In this document: positions 30,234 to 39,079 of the stretch, one piece after another
How positions within the stretch are numbered: the stretch's first letter is position 1
Layout: every line of letters starts with the position of its first letter
DNA from: Rheinheimera pacifica
GTDB taxonomy: Bacteria > Pseudomonadota > Gammaproteobacteria > Enterobacterales > Alteromonadaceae
Reading direction: 5' to 3'
Assembly (NCBI RefSeq): GCF_024809855.1
Contig: NZ_JANUEM010000007.1
Span: 124,001 to 188,000 of the forward strand
Length of the DNA: 64,000 nt
Position numbers and translations under genes: made by a program
The notes under the pieces: model-generated
The model's input: the letters and a program-made list of their open reading frames with translations, nothing else
The model's database searches: none
What the model was told of the DNA's origin: nothing

Positions 30234-31601
30234 ATGCAAAAAATAACCTGTTTTAAAGCGTATGATATTCGCGGCAAGTTGGGTGAACAACTAAATAACG
30301 ATGTGGCTTATCGCATCGGCCGCGCTTTTGGCGACTACCTTAAACCACGTCAGGTTGTATTAGGCGCAGATGTACGTGCTACATCAGAAGACTTGAAGCT
30401 GGCACTGGCTGAAGGTCTGATGGACGCTGGCTGTGATGTTATCGATATCGGTATGACCGGTACCGAAGAAGTATACTTTGCCACTTTTCATCTAAAGGTA
30501 GATGGCGGTATTGAAGTTACCGCCAGCCATAACCCGATTGATTATAACGGTATGAAGCTGGTGCAAAGCGGTGCCCGGCCAATTAGTGGCGACAGTGGTT
30601 TATTTGCTATTCAGCAACTGGCAGAGCAGGGCGAGTTTCAGCAAGTGGCTAAAAAGGGCACTTATACCAAACAATCGGTGCTTGATGCCTACATTGAACA
30701 TTTGCTTGGTTATATCGATTTAGCCAATATTAAACCACTGCGTATCGTGGCTAACTCCGGTAACGGCGCGGCTGGTCATGTTGTGGATGCGCTGGAGCAG
30801 GCCTTTAACCGGCTTAAGGTGCCGGTGAGTTTTATTAAGGTTCATCATCAACCGGACGCAACGTTCCCGAACGGTATTCCTAACCCGCTGCTGGTAGAAA
30901 ACCGCGCGGATACCCGTGCGGCGGTGCTGGAGCATAAAGCCGACTTTGGTATAGCCTGGGACGGCGACTTTGACCGCTGCTTCCTGTTTGACGAGCGTGG
31001 CCAGTTTATCGAAGGCTACTATATTGTTGGTTTACTGGCCGAAGCTTTTTTGCAAAAGCACGCCGGTGCCAGTGTAATCCACGACCCACGGTTAACCTGG
31101 AATACCATTGATCTGGCCATTCAGGCTGGCGGCAAACCTATCCAGTCAAAAACCGGCCATGCCTTTATAAAAGAGCGGATGCGCCTGGAAGATGCGGTGT
31201 ATGGCGGTGAAATGAGTGCGCACCATTACTTCCGTGATTTTGCCTATTGCGACAGCGGTATGATCCCCTGGTTACTGGTAGCCGAGCTGATTTGCCTTAA
31301 AGCGCAGCCTTTATCACAACTCGTGAATGAGCGCATTGCGGCATTTCCGTCGTCAGGCGAAATTAACTTTACGCTTAACGATCCCAAAGCTGCTATTGAG
31401 CGGGTACTGCAACACTACATGGCCGATGCTTTGGTCGTTGATCGCACCGACGGTATCAGCCTTGAGTTTGCCGAATGGCGTTTTAATCTGCGTAGCTCAA
31501 ATACTGAACCGGTAGTGCGGTTAAACGTGGAAAGCCGCGCCGATGTTGCATTAATGAGTTATTACACAGAGCAAATCAGTACCTTGCTGGTGGCGTCATG
31601 A
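30234..31601 (+). CDS. manB: Phosphomannomutase / phosphoglucomutase
   Basis: This cytoplasmic enzyme interconverts mannose-6-phosphate and mannose-1-phosphate, and in many bacteria glucose phosphates as well. The 455-residue protein shows all four domain motifs: the phosphoserine loop [11 protein letters not shown] near 95-105 (Ser is phosphorylated), the Mg-binding DGDFDR near 243-248, the sugar-binding GGEMSAHH near 322-329, and the phosphate-binding [10 protein letters not shown] near 422-431. The start at 30234 is chosen over an upstream in-frame ATG inside manC because it gives the usual [14 protein letters not shown]. It overlaps the next glycosyltransferase start by four bases. Confidence 0.94.
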   Translation: MQKITCFKAYDIRGKLGEQLNNDVAYRIGRAFGDYLKPRQVVLGADVRATSEDLKLALAEGLMDAGCDVIDIGMTGTEEVYFATFHLKVDGGIEVTASHNPIDYNGMKLVQSGARPISGDSGLFAIQQLAEQGEFQQVAKKGTYTKQSVLDAYIEHLLGYIDLANIKPLRIVANSGNGAAGHVVDALEQAFNRLKVPVSFIKVHHQPDATFPNGIPNPLLVENRADTRAAVLEHKADFGIAWDGDFDRCFLFDERGQFIEGYYIVGLLAEAFLQKHAGASVIHDPRLTWNTIDLAIQAGGKPIQSKTGHAFIKERMRLEDAVYGGEMSAHHYFRDFAYCDSGMIPWLLVAELICLKAQPLSQLVNERIAAFPSSGEINFTLNDPKAAIERVLQHYMADALVVDRTDGISLEFAEWRFNLRSSNTEPVVRLNVESRADVALMSYYTEQISTLLVAS

Positions 31602-32722
31602 AAATCCTGATAAATCATTTGCTGGAGCCATCCAACCGTATTTCCGGCATCAGCAAGTATTTATTCTCGTTACTGGCCGAGTTATTGAAATCAGAGCAGC
31701 ATCAGTATGTGCTGCTTACCTCCTGGTCAGAGGAATGTTTGCCGGTGGCGCTGCGCAACCCGGGGTTAACGGTGGTATCGGTACCTTATATTGAGTCTAC
31801 GCCACGTAACTTGTTGCGCCAGCTTTGGTTAGTGCCGCAGCAGATGAAACAGCACCAGGCCGATGCCGAGTTTAACTGCAACCCCTTAGGTGGTTTTATC
31901 GGCAGCTGGCCCAAAGTTAGCGTAACACATGACCTGTATTTCAATATCTCACCGGCCTCTTACAAGCGGCATCATCGCTTATGGTGGCAGTTGTTTTATC
32001 CGTTAACGTGTCGTAGCGCCAACAAAATTATCTGTGTCTCACAAAATACCCGTAACGATGTGGCACGGTACTACCCACAATTTGCCGTTAAAACGGTCGT
32101 TATTGGTGAAGGGCCTTGTCTGACAATACCGGAAAATATCGACAGCGATGTACAAAAACGCCACAGCTTTGGCCTTTTTGTGGCTAATGTTTCGCCTAAT
32201 AAAGGGGCTGATACTCTGGTAAGGGCGCTGGGGCTGTTGCGCCATAGTGGTCGCAGTATTGAGGTTAAGCATGTTGGGGCAGATACTCAGGGTAACTTTG
32301 CCCGTTTTGTCGCAGCCATACCACATGGCACTGCACCTGTTTCACTGGGTTACTTAAGCGATGGCCAGCTTAGTGAGCTATACAGCCGGGCGCGGTTTTT
32401 GGCATTTCCGTCCCGTTATGAAGGCTTTGGTTTACCGGTTGTTGAAGCCCAGGCTCACGGTACACCTGTAATTGCCGCAGATATTCCGGTACTGCGCGAA
32501 GTCGCCGGTGATGGTGCGCTGTTTTTCGACCCTGAAGATGCAGCGGCTCTGGCTGAACATATGTATGCACTGTTACATGATGATGCGTTATTCAGTGCGC
32601 TGTCAGTTAAAGCCCTGCAGAATCAGCAGCGTTTTAACTGGCCTGAAGCTGCCCGCCAAACCGAACAGGTATTTGAGCAGCTCGGTTATGACAATCTGGC
32701 TGCGCAAAGCCAGTTAAACTAA
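31598..32722 (+). CDS. Glycosyltransferase family 4 (second of three)
   Basis: This 374-residue GT-B enzyme has a Glyco_transf_4-like N-terminal domain ([21 protein letters not shown]..) and a Glycos_transf_1 C-terminal domain. [14 protein letters not shown] lies near 188-201, and the E-x7-E nucleotide-sugar motif is in [13 protein letters not shown] near 270-282. The presence of the Lys in the N-K-G turn and the GFGLPVVEA motif matches mannosyltransferases such as WbaZ/GumH, but this does not fix the donor. It overlaps manB by four bases (ATGA), which implies tight co-expression with GDP-mannose supply. Confidence 0.88.
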   Translation: MKILINHLLEPSNRISGISKYLFSLLAELLKSEQHQYVLLTSWSEECLPVALRNPGLTVVSVPYIESTPRNLLRQLWLVPQQMKQHQADAEFNCNPLGGFIGSWPKVSVTHDLYFNISPASYKRHHRLWWQLFYPLTCRSANKIICVSQNTRNDVARYYPQFAVKTVVIGEGPCLTIPENIDSDVQKRHSFGLFVANVSPNKGADTLVRALGLLRHSGRSIEVKHVGADTQGNFARFVAAIPHGTAPVSLGYLSDGQLSELYSRARFLAFPSRYEGFGLPVVEAQAHGTPVIAADIPVLREVAGDGALFFDPEDAAALAEHMYALLHDDALFSALSVKALQNQQRFNWPEAARQTEQVFEQLGYDNLAAQSQLN

Positions 32723-32736
32723 CTTAAGGTGCAATT

Positions 32737-33960
32737 ATGACTGACAAAACCACTTTTTTTTCTGTGCACCCTATAGACCCTTTTGGCAGTAAAGTAGGTG
32801 GCATTGAAACCCATGTCCGGCAATTGCTGAAATATTGCCCGTCCGGTATGCGGCTGATCCTGATAGGGGTAGACGACAGCGGTAAACGTAAACTGGGTGA
32901 GCTGACCGAAGTTGAAATGTTCGGTGGCCGCTTTTTGTTTATGCCAATACTGCATTGTCATCAGGGCGAAGTTAATGCGGCGGCCAAATCACTGTTTCAA
33001 TCTACAACGCTAAGATTTTTCGTTAATTTTATCCGTTTTAGCTCGCGTATTAAGACACTGGCAAAAGAGATGCCAAGCAGCTTTGATATTCAGCGTTACG
33101 AGTTTGCCTGGCTGTGTCGTTTATATGGCTTTGACTATGTGTTAACTACGCACGGTGATGCAAACCCCAATCAGCCGATGGACTCTTTACTCAGCCGTTA
33201 CTGGTTTTTGCACAAGTTTAATGAAAAACATGCTGTGCGCAGTGCCCGCCATGTGTATTCAGTTAATCAGCAGCAAACGGACCGTATCCGCCGGGATTAC
33301 CCGGAAGTCGCAACAAAAACCGACTTTATGACAGTAAGTGTGGATGATCAGTTGTTTAAACCCACCGCTTACCAGAACCTGCAAGGGCCGTTAAAAATTG
33401 CCTTTGTTGGCCGGCTCGACACCTTTAAACGCCCGGCCATGATGTTTAAGGTTATCGCCGAGCTGGCAAAGCAAACCAATAACCAGGTTGAATTTCACTA
33501 TGTCGGTGCTGCCAAGCCGCAAAGCTTTGCCGAGTTTGCTGCTATAGAGCAGCTATCTGTTTGTCATGGTTTTAAAACATCGGCACAGGTTGCACAGCTT
33601 TGGCAGGGCTGGCATATGGGCATTGTTACCTCGGTATTTGAAGGTATGCCGGTATATGTACTTGAAGCCTTGTGTGCGGGGCGCCCGGTTTGCTCGGTTA
33701 ACCTGCCGCAATTATCACTGGTAATAGATAACCATATTAATGGTGTGCTATTGGAACAAAATAACGATTCCGCCGAACTGGTGCAGCAATTGACACAGCA
33801 GATGCTGGCCACCTGGCAAAGTATGCGTAGCGGCCGGATACAGCCAGAGCAGGTTAGCCAGATGGTTGCGCCTTATAAAGCCAGTAATCAAATGAGAGTG
33901 CTGTTTGATAAGCATGCCCAGTTACAAAGCCGCTCAGATGATCTGGTGACACAAAGCTAA
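32737..33960 (+). CDS. Glycosyltransferase family 4 (third of three)
   Basis: This is a 407-residue GT-B glycosyltransferase. An N-terminal acceptor domain begins with the G-G-I-E-T-H-V loop near residues 22-28. The C-terminal domain has IAFVGRLDTFKRPAMM near 221-236 and the E-x7-E motif in SVFEGMPVYVLEALCAGRP near 303-321. The sequence is less like classical mannosyltransferases than the other two. It is preceded by an AAGG ribosome site and lies 14 bases after the second GT4. With the initiating transferase and the GT26 enzyme, the locus has enzymes for a repeat unit of about five sugars. Confidence 0.87.
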   Translation: MTDKTTFFSVHPIDPFGSKVGGIETHVRQLLKYCPSGMRLILIGVDDSGKRKLGELTEVEMFGGRFLFMPILHCHQGEVNAAAKSLFQSTTLRFFVNFIRFSSRIKTLAKEMPSSFDIQRYEFAWLCRLYGFDYVLTTHGDANPNQPMDSLLSRYWFLHKFNEKHAVRSARHVYSVNQQQTDRIRRDYPEVATKTDFMTVSVDDQLFKPTAYQNLQGPLKIAFVGRLDTFKRPAMMFKVIAELAKQTNNQVEFHYVGAAKPQSFAEFAAIEQLSVCHGFKTSAQVAQLWQGWHMGIVTSVFEGMPVYVLEALCAGRPVCSVNLPQLSLVIDNHINGVLLEQNNDSAELVQQLTQQMLATWQSMRSGRIQPEQVSQMVAPYKASNQMRVLFDKHAQLQSRSDDLVTQS

Positions 33961-33999
33961 GCACAAATCCGCTATATAAACCGTTACAGGAATATTGTT

Positions 34000-35121
34000 A
34001 TGTTATCGCGCAGACAGTTTGTACAGAGCCTGCTTGGGCTTGGTGTGGTGGCAGCAATGCCAGCCTGCCTGGCAAAGCCTGCAACAACACTGCCAGGCAA
34101 CAGCACCGCCGCAGCATTACCGCAAGGTAAAGAGGTTACTTCGCTCAACCAGATTGCCCGTGCCGCCGGACGCTTGTTTGGCAGCGCTTTTGATATGGCT
34201 TCCATTAACGACCCGCAATACGGCAGCTTGCTTAAACACCATTGCGGTATTCTGACTACCGATTATCAGTTTAAGTTTGGTACCTTAAGATGGCGCGAAA
34301 GTGAGATCAGCTACAGCAAAGCCGATCAGCTAATGGCCTTTGCCCGTGAGGCTGCTATACCGGTGCGGGGCCATACGCTTATTTGGAACGAATGGAACCC
34401 GGATTGGCTGAAGCAGGCATCTGACAGCAGGGTTGCATACTGGCTCGACCGGCATATTGAAGAGGTAGTTGGCCGTTATGCCGGGCAATTTCACTCCTGG
34501 GACGTGGTAAACGAGCCCATGTGGCCGGGGCATAATCGCGAATCCGGCTTGCGGGCCGGCCCCTGGTTACGTGCAATGGGGCCGGATTATATAAAACGGG
34601 CTTTTGATGTTACTGCGCGCACTGATCCTGCGGCAAAACGGGTATTAAATGAAGCCTGGCTTGATCGTGCCGATCATTGGGGCCGCGGGCTGCGCTCAGC
34701 TTTTTTACCCTTGCTGGATAAATTACTTGATCAGGGTACACCTATTGATGCTATTGGCTTGCAGTGCCATCTGGCACCGGGCAACCTGGATATGGACGCA
34801 TTTTTGCAGTTAGTTGAGCAGCTACAGCAACGCCGGTTACCGGTGTACATTACTGAGCTTGATGTTAATGATCAGAGCTTTGTGGATGATGAAGTTCAGC
34901 GGGATCAGCAGGTTGCCGCTACCTACCGGGATTTTTTACAGGAAGTGCTGCAAAACCCCATAATAGAAATGGTACAAACCTGGCAATTAAGTGACAAATA
35001 CTCGTTTTATCAGGGCAGGCAGGAGCGGCTGGTAAGAGTATTACCGTTTGACCGTGATATGCGTGCCAAACCGGCGTATCAGGCGCTGGCCACTACTTTA
35101 GCTATACCACGCCATGGCTGA
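34000..35121 (+). CDS. Exported GH10-family endo-beta-1,4-glycanase, divergent
   Basis: This GH10 TIM-barrel glycanase has 373 residues. The N-terminus carries a twin-arginine export motif (SRRQFVQ, 3-9), a hydrophobic stretch, and Cys23 in MPAC, so it may be a Tat-exported lipoprotein. The acid/base is Glu172 in WDVVNEP and the nucleophile is Glu286 in ITELDV. Two substrate-binding motifs differ from typical xylanases: the ENxMKW region is DYQFKF (88-93), and the WHSQ segment is WNEW (129-132). Catalysis should be intact but the preferred glycan may not be xylan. Position inside the polysaccharide operon suggests it trims or releases the polymer made here. Confidence 0.87.
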   Translation: MLSRRQFVQSLLGLGVVAAMPACLAKPATTLPGNSTAAALPQGKEVTSLNQIARAAGRLFGSAFDMASINDPQYGSLLKHHCGILTTDYQFKFGTLRWRESEISYSKADQLMAFAREAAIPVRGHTLIWNEWNPDWLKQASDSRVAYWLDRHIEEVVGRYAGQFHSWDVVNEPMWPGHNRESGLRAGPWLRAMGPDYIKRAFDVTARTDPAAKRVLNEAWLDRADHWGRGLRSAFLPLLDKLLDQGTPIDAIGLQCHLAPGNLDMDAFLQLVEQLQQRRLPVYITELDVNDQSFVDDEVQRDQQVAATYRDFLQEVLQNPIIEMVQTWQLSDKYSFYQGRQERLVRVLPFDRDMRAKPAYQALATTLAIPRHG

Positions 35122-36163
35122 AATGCCTGCTAAACCTTTGGCAAAGCCGCATTACCCGCATATTGCACTGGCCCGTGGCCTTAGCATAGTGCTGGTAGCG
35201 TTTGGTCATAGTGCTCTGGCTGATATGCATACCGCCGCAGATGCGTTGGGTGTGGTCAGAATGCCGTTTTTCTTTTTGCTGGCCGGGCTGTTTTTCAGCC
35301 CGCAACACGATGTACTGCATTACAGCAAACAAAAAAGTATTGCGCTTTTAACACCGTACTTTTTTGTTTTAACGGCTATAGGCGTTAAACAGTGGCTGTC
35401 AGGTGGTGATTTTGCTGGTTATATGGCCGGTGTGCTGTATGGCAACGGTCAAACCATTGCCTGGACACCGCTGTGGTTTTTACCGCATTTGTTTTTACTC
35501 TACACTTCGGCGGCACTGCTGTTGCGCCCGGATGGCTTTATTGCATTAAGGCGCACTGTACAGTTTAGTCTGATTTTATTGTGGTTAATGCTGTTTGGCA
35601 CAGTGCTGGCCTATTTGCAGCCACAGTTTTCGCAAGCAGCATCATGGTTATTACGCAGTGGCCTGCCGTGGGGCATAGATTTTTTACCGTTGTCGCTGGG
35701 CTATTTTACGCTCGGCTATCTGTTAAAGCAGCAGTTCACCCAGGCCCGCTTTAATCCGTTGCTGCTGTTAGGGCTGGCGGTTTTATTTGCTGTACTGGTA
35801 TTTGCATTCAGCGCCGCTGTCGATTTTAACCTGCGTTTATATACGCCACCACTCTGGCTGCCGTTTATTGTGGTTAGCGGCTGTTTTATGTTGCTGCAGG
35901 GTTCTTTGTTACTCAGTAAGCTGCCGCTGCTAAGCGATGCCTTTATGCTGTGCGGCCGTTACAGCCTGTATATTCTGATTTTTCACGTGTTTTTGCAGCA
36001 AGTATTGCAGCGCCTGGCGGGCCAGGGCGGGGTATTACTGCAGCTGATTATTTTACTGGGCAGCATAGTGCTGTCGATTGCTGCGGGCTGGTTGATCCGC
36101 CGCGTGGTGTTATTACGCTACTGTTTTGAACCCGGTATCGCCCGTGTTAAGGCTATCAGATAA
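35114..36163 (+). CDS. Second acyltransferase 3 family membrane protein
   Basis: This integral membrane protein of 349 residues has about 10 hydrophobic segments. The acyltransferase-3 motif ALARGLSIVLVAFGHSAL is near 16-33, with the conserved His after FG. It resembles WcaF-independent O-acetyltransferases of polysaccharide loci and is likely to modify a sugar of the repeat unit or the lipid-linked intermediate. The start overlaps the end of the GH10 gene by eight bases; another in-frame ATG at 35123 would leave no overlap. Its stop overlaps the next ATG (TAATG). Confidence 0.87.
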   Translation: MAEMPAKPLAKPHYPHIALARGLSIVLVAFGHSALADMHTAADALGVVRMPFFFLLAGLFFSPQHDVLHYSKQKSIALLTPYFFVLTAIGVKQWLSGGDFAGYMAGVLYGNGQTIAWTPLWFLPHLFLLYTSAALLLRPDGFIALRRTVQFSLILLWLMLFGTVLAYLQPQFSQAASWLLRSGLPWGIDFLPLSLGYFTLGYLLKQQFTQARFNPLLLLGLAVLFAVLVFAFSAAVDFNLRLYTPPLWLPFIVVSGCFMLLQGSLLLSKLPLLSDAFMLCGRYSLYILIFHVFLQQVLQRLAGQGGVLLQLIILLGSIVLSIAAGWLIRRVVLLRYCFEPGIARVKAIR

Positions 36164-37599
36164 TGTTGCTGTCCAATACGCTTAAATATTTGCCATCGCA
36201 GGTGTTGGCGCCGCTATCGCAATTTCTGTCTATTATTCTGTGGACATACTTTGGTGATGAAAAACTCATTGGCTACATCACGTTAATCACAGCGTTTCAG
36301 GAGCTGGCGATGGCGATGTTTGTCAATTGGTGGATGCACTACGCCATGCGCGAGTACGGCACCTTTAAGCAGCAAAATAACCTGTCGGCATTCTGGCAAA
36401 GTTCGCGTAGCGTTATCGCACTTTCGTCTGTACTGATGGTTATAGCAGCACTTACCAACCTGTTGTTGTTTATTGATCAGGCCGCCAGCCTGACAACCTG
36501 CATATTAGTGGCGCTTTATGCCATGTTCAGAGCCAGCAATAATTTTAACGCTGCTATTGCTTCGCTGGAACAGCAAATAGTGCGCTATTCCATTCTTACC
36601 ACTGTCGGGCCTTTTGTCGGGCTTTTTATCGGTGTAGCGTTGTTGCAACAATTTGGCGCCGATCCACTTTATCCGCTGCTGGGGTATGTACTGGGCGAAA
36701 TGCTGGCCAGCATGCTGGCGTACCGGCGCAACAGCGCAAGCTTGCGGCATTGGTCAGTTAGCCGTGCCACTGTGCTGCAGGCATTGCATTACGGCTTTCC
36801 AATGATAGGCTCGGCGCTGTTTGCCTGGCTTATTCTGCAATACCCACGTTACTTTATCGCCAGCAGCCTGAGCCTGGAACAAGCCGGTTTGTACGCCGTT
36901 GGCGTAGGGCTTGGCCTGCGCATTGCCTCTTTAATCACCATGATGGTAACGCCGGCAGCACTACCGCTACTGTTTAAACTGGTGCATGAAAAAGGTGAAC
37001 TGGCAGCAGTGGCGCAGCTCCGGCAAAATCTGTTGTTATTGCTGTTGGTGTTATTGCCCGGCTTAGTGGGCTTGTACGCTGTAATGCCGGTGCTTATTCC
37101 ACTGTTGGTTGAGCAGCGGTTTGTTGATGCAACCTTACTGGTTATGCCATGGGCATTACTGGCCGGAGGTATTGAGGCGCTGAAAAACGGCTATTTAAAC
37201 CATTACTTTTTTATTCGTAAACGTACCGGCGTCATTATGGGCTACGATGCGGTAATGGCATTGATGGCTGTGGTGCTAAGCTACTTTTGGGTCAGCGCTG
37301 TTGGTATTAAAGGTGGTGCTGTGGCCAGTGCTATGGCGCTGGCATTGGGTATAACAGTTGTTGGCTTGTGGCTGCTGCTTAGCAAACGTTTAACGCTGCC
37401 TTACCTGAGTATTGTAAAAATGCTGCTGGCGGTAGGTGTCATGTATCTGCTGGTGCACAAAGTGGATGCGGCACAACCGCTAACCTCGTTGGTGCTGAAA
37501 ATCGGCGTTGGGGCAGTATCTTATATTGCCGTGATGTTGTTGTTATTTCGTACAGACGTTGCCGGATTTATCCACCAGCGCAAGGCAGGAACCGGTTGA
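36163..37599 (+). CDS. Lipid-linked oligosaccharide flippase (Wzx-like)
   Basis: This is a 478-residue MATE/MOP-superfamily polysaccharide flippase with about 12-14 hydrophobic segments along its whole length. It is predicted to turn the undecaprenyl-linked repeat unit to the periplasmic face for polymerisation. The N-terminus (LLSNTLKYLPSQVLAPLSQFLSIILWTYFGDE) resembles the Polysacc_synt family. The gene overlaps its neighbours on both sides. Wzx proteins are poorly conserved, so the call rests on topology, family pattern and the adjacent polymerase. Confidence 0.85.
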   Translation: MLLSNTLKYLPSQVLAPLSQFLSIILWTYFGDEKLIGYITLITAFQELAMAMFVNWWMHYAMREYGTFKQQNNLSAFWQSSRSVIALSSVLMVIAALTNLLLFIDQAASLTTCILVALYAMFRASNNFNAAIASLEQQIVRYSILTTVGPFVGLFIGVALLQQFGADPLYPLLGYVLGEMLASMLAYRRNSASLRHWSVSRATVLQALHYGFPMIGSALFAWLILQYPRYFIASSLSLEQAGLYAVGVGLGLRIASLITMMVTPAALPLLFKLVHEKGELAAVAQLRQNLLLLLLVLLPGLVGLYAVMPVLIPLLVEQRFVDATLLVMPWALLAGGIEALKNGYLNHYFFIRKRTGVIMGYDAVMALMAVVLSYFWVSAVGIKGGAVASAMALALGITVVGLWLLLSKRLTLPYLSIVKMLLAVGVMYLLVHKVDAAQPLTSLVLKIGVGAVSYIAVMLLLFRTDVAGFIHQRKAGTG

Positions 37600-38867
37600 T
37601 GATGCAAAGACAAATGCCGGCACTGAGTTTTATACTGCTGTTGCTTGCGATAGCAGCGCTGTTTAGTTTATCGGGTAATGTGTTGTATCAGGCCGGTATT
37701 TTTTATGACTCGCCGGGCGGTAATCCGCTGCACAAAATTCACCCGTCGTTTTATCTGCTGTTATTGTCGCTGGCCAGCTGGACGCTGTATCAGGGCGGGG
37801 TGGCGCAACTGTACTATTTGTTTACCGTGCGCAGCCATTTTCTGCTTTTGGCGGCGGCACTGTGCTTATTGCTGCATGATGTTGCGTTGGGGCGGCCATT
37901 ATCGTCGGCTATTGTAAGTTATGTCAGTGCAGCATTATTTCTTTCACTGCTAAAGGCGCTTAACCCGGGCCGGCTGCTGCAACTTAAATCGCTGTTATTG
38001 TTGTTGTTGTCAGCTAATGCACTGGTAGGCATGTATGAATATGCCAGTGGCGGTTTAATTGCGCCTTTGGTGTTAACTGACGCTTCCAGCGGTGAAGTGA
38101 TTGACACCTCAGAGTGGGGGCAAATCCGTTCTGCCGGTTTACTTGGCCACCCGTTAATCAGCACCATGCTAAGCGGCTTTTATCTGGTGTGTTATGTCGC
38201 CAGAGCGCTATATGCCAAAGTAAGTTTAAGTGAAAGTATCACCGCCTTGCTGCTGTTAACGGCTTTACCATTATTTGGCGGGCGCGGTTCTATTCTGGCT
38301 GCGGTGATTGTTGTTGTGCTTGTGCTGGCGCTTAAAGCTTTGCAAAGTATGCAGCGGCGCCAACTGACACAGCGGGCACTGTTGTATTTGTTGTCGTCAT
38401 TGCTGTTATTGCCGCTGCTGTTTTATCTGGCATACAGTATCGGTTTGCTTGAACCGGTGCTTAGCAGGCTGGAGGATGATCAGGGCAGCGCATCCACCCG
38501 GCTGATTGCCATTGAACTGATGCTGGATACATCCTGGCTGAACTTGCTGTTGGGCGATGTTGACCGCAGTTTGTCGGGCAAAGTGCTGTTGTTTGGTTCG
38601 CGCTATGGTATCGAAATTGGCTGGATTGCGTTATTGCTGACCTACGGCGCAGTGCTATCGGCGTTATTAATCTATGCCTTGTATTGCTGCCTGCAGCAGT
38701 TATACCAGCGGTTGTCACCGTTGCTGCTGTTTCCCTGGCTATATGCTGTTATTGCCTGGAGCTCGGGTACCGGCATATCAGGCAAAACCATTATGCTCAG
38801 TGCGGCACTCATCATAACAGTGCTGTCGTTTTGTGATCTTAGCTCTGAAACACCCGCCAAAAGCTGA
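37599..38867 (+). CDS. O-antigen ligase / polymerase-like protein (Wzy-type)
   Basis: This 422-residue membrane protein has about 11 hydrophobic segments and a long periplasmic loop. The O-antigen-ligase-type region lies near 230-330. The segment GGRGSILAAVIVV near 228-240 (conserved Arg between small residues) and DDQGSASTRLIAIELM near 290-305 are typical of Wzy_C/O-antigen polymerase proteins. It is predicted to polymerise repeat units at the periplasmic face. The start may be the ATG at 37599 or the next one at 37602; both overlap or abut the flippase stop. It is the last gene of the first block, followed by a 212-bp gap. Confidence 0.8.
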   Translation: MMQRQMPALSFILLLLAIAALFSLSGNVLYQAGIFYDSPGGNPLHKIHPSFYLLLLSLASWTLYQGGVAQLYYLFTVRSHFLLLAAALCLLLHDVALGRPLSSAIVSYVSAALFLSLLKALNPGRLLQLKSLLLLLLSANALVGMYEYASGGLIAPLVLTDASSGEVIDTSEWGQIRSAGLLGHPLISTMLSGFYLVCYVARALYAKVSLSESITALLLLTALPLFGGRGSILAAVIVVVLVLALKALQSMQRRQLTQRALLYLLSSLLLLPLLFYLAYSIGLLEPVLSRLEDDQGSASTRLIAIELMLDTSWLNLLLGDVDRSLSGKVLLFGSRYGIEIGWIALLLTYGAVLSALLIYALYCCLQQLYQRLSPLLLFPWLYAVIAWSSGTGISGKTIMLSAALIITVLSFCDLSSETPAKS

Positions 38868-39079
38868 ACAAGTAGCATGCTTTAGCTGAATCAAAAGTGA
38901 ATCAATTCATTAATAAAGCATTAATTATGGGTGATTTTTTTTAACTTAACGGGTTATAAATGTTCGTTTGTAACAGGCCGCGCAGACGCAGTAGTTTAGT
39001 AACAGTAGCAAAGTAAATGGCTAGTTGTACCGCCCTGGTTACTTTAGCTTTGTACAACAGCAAATGCGGAGCACCAGAG
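38868..39079 (+). promoter_or_regulatory. Intergenic leader of the second exopolysaccharide block, with interleaved inverted repeats
   Basis: This AT-rich gap probably carries the promoter of the initiating transferase gene; TTATAA at 38954-38959 is a possible -10, but no good -35 is visible. Near the gene start two inverted repeats interleave. AGCAAAGTAA (39007-39016) pairs with TTACTTTAGCT (39039-39049, one bulged A). GTTGTAC (39024-39030) pairs with GTACAAC (39052-39058). The order A-B-A'-B' allows either alternative hairpins or a pseudoknot in the 5' leader. No ops element was seen. Confidence 0.5.

Noticed and set aside
39017-39079. Upstream in-frame start adding 21 residues to the initiating glucosyltransferase, or a leader peptide
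   Set aside because: The ATG lies in the leader repeats without a good ribosome site, and the extension is not like the family N-terminus. A leader peptide would need a stop codon, which is absent.
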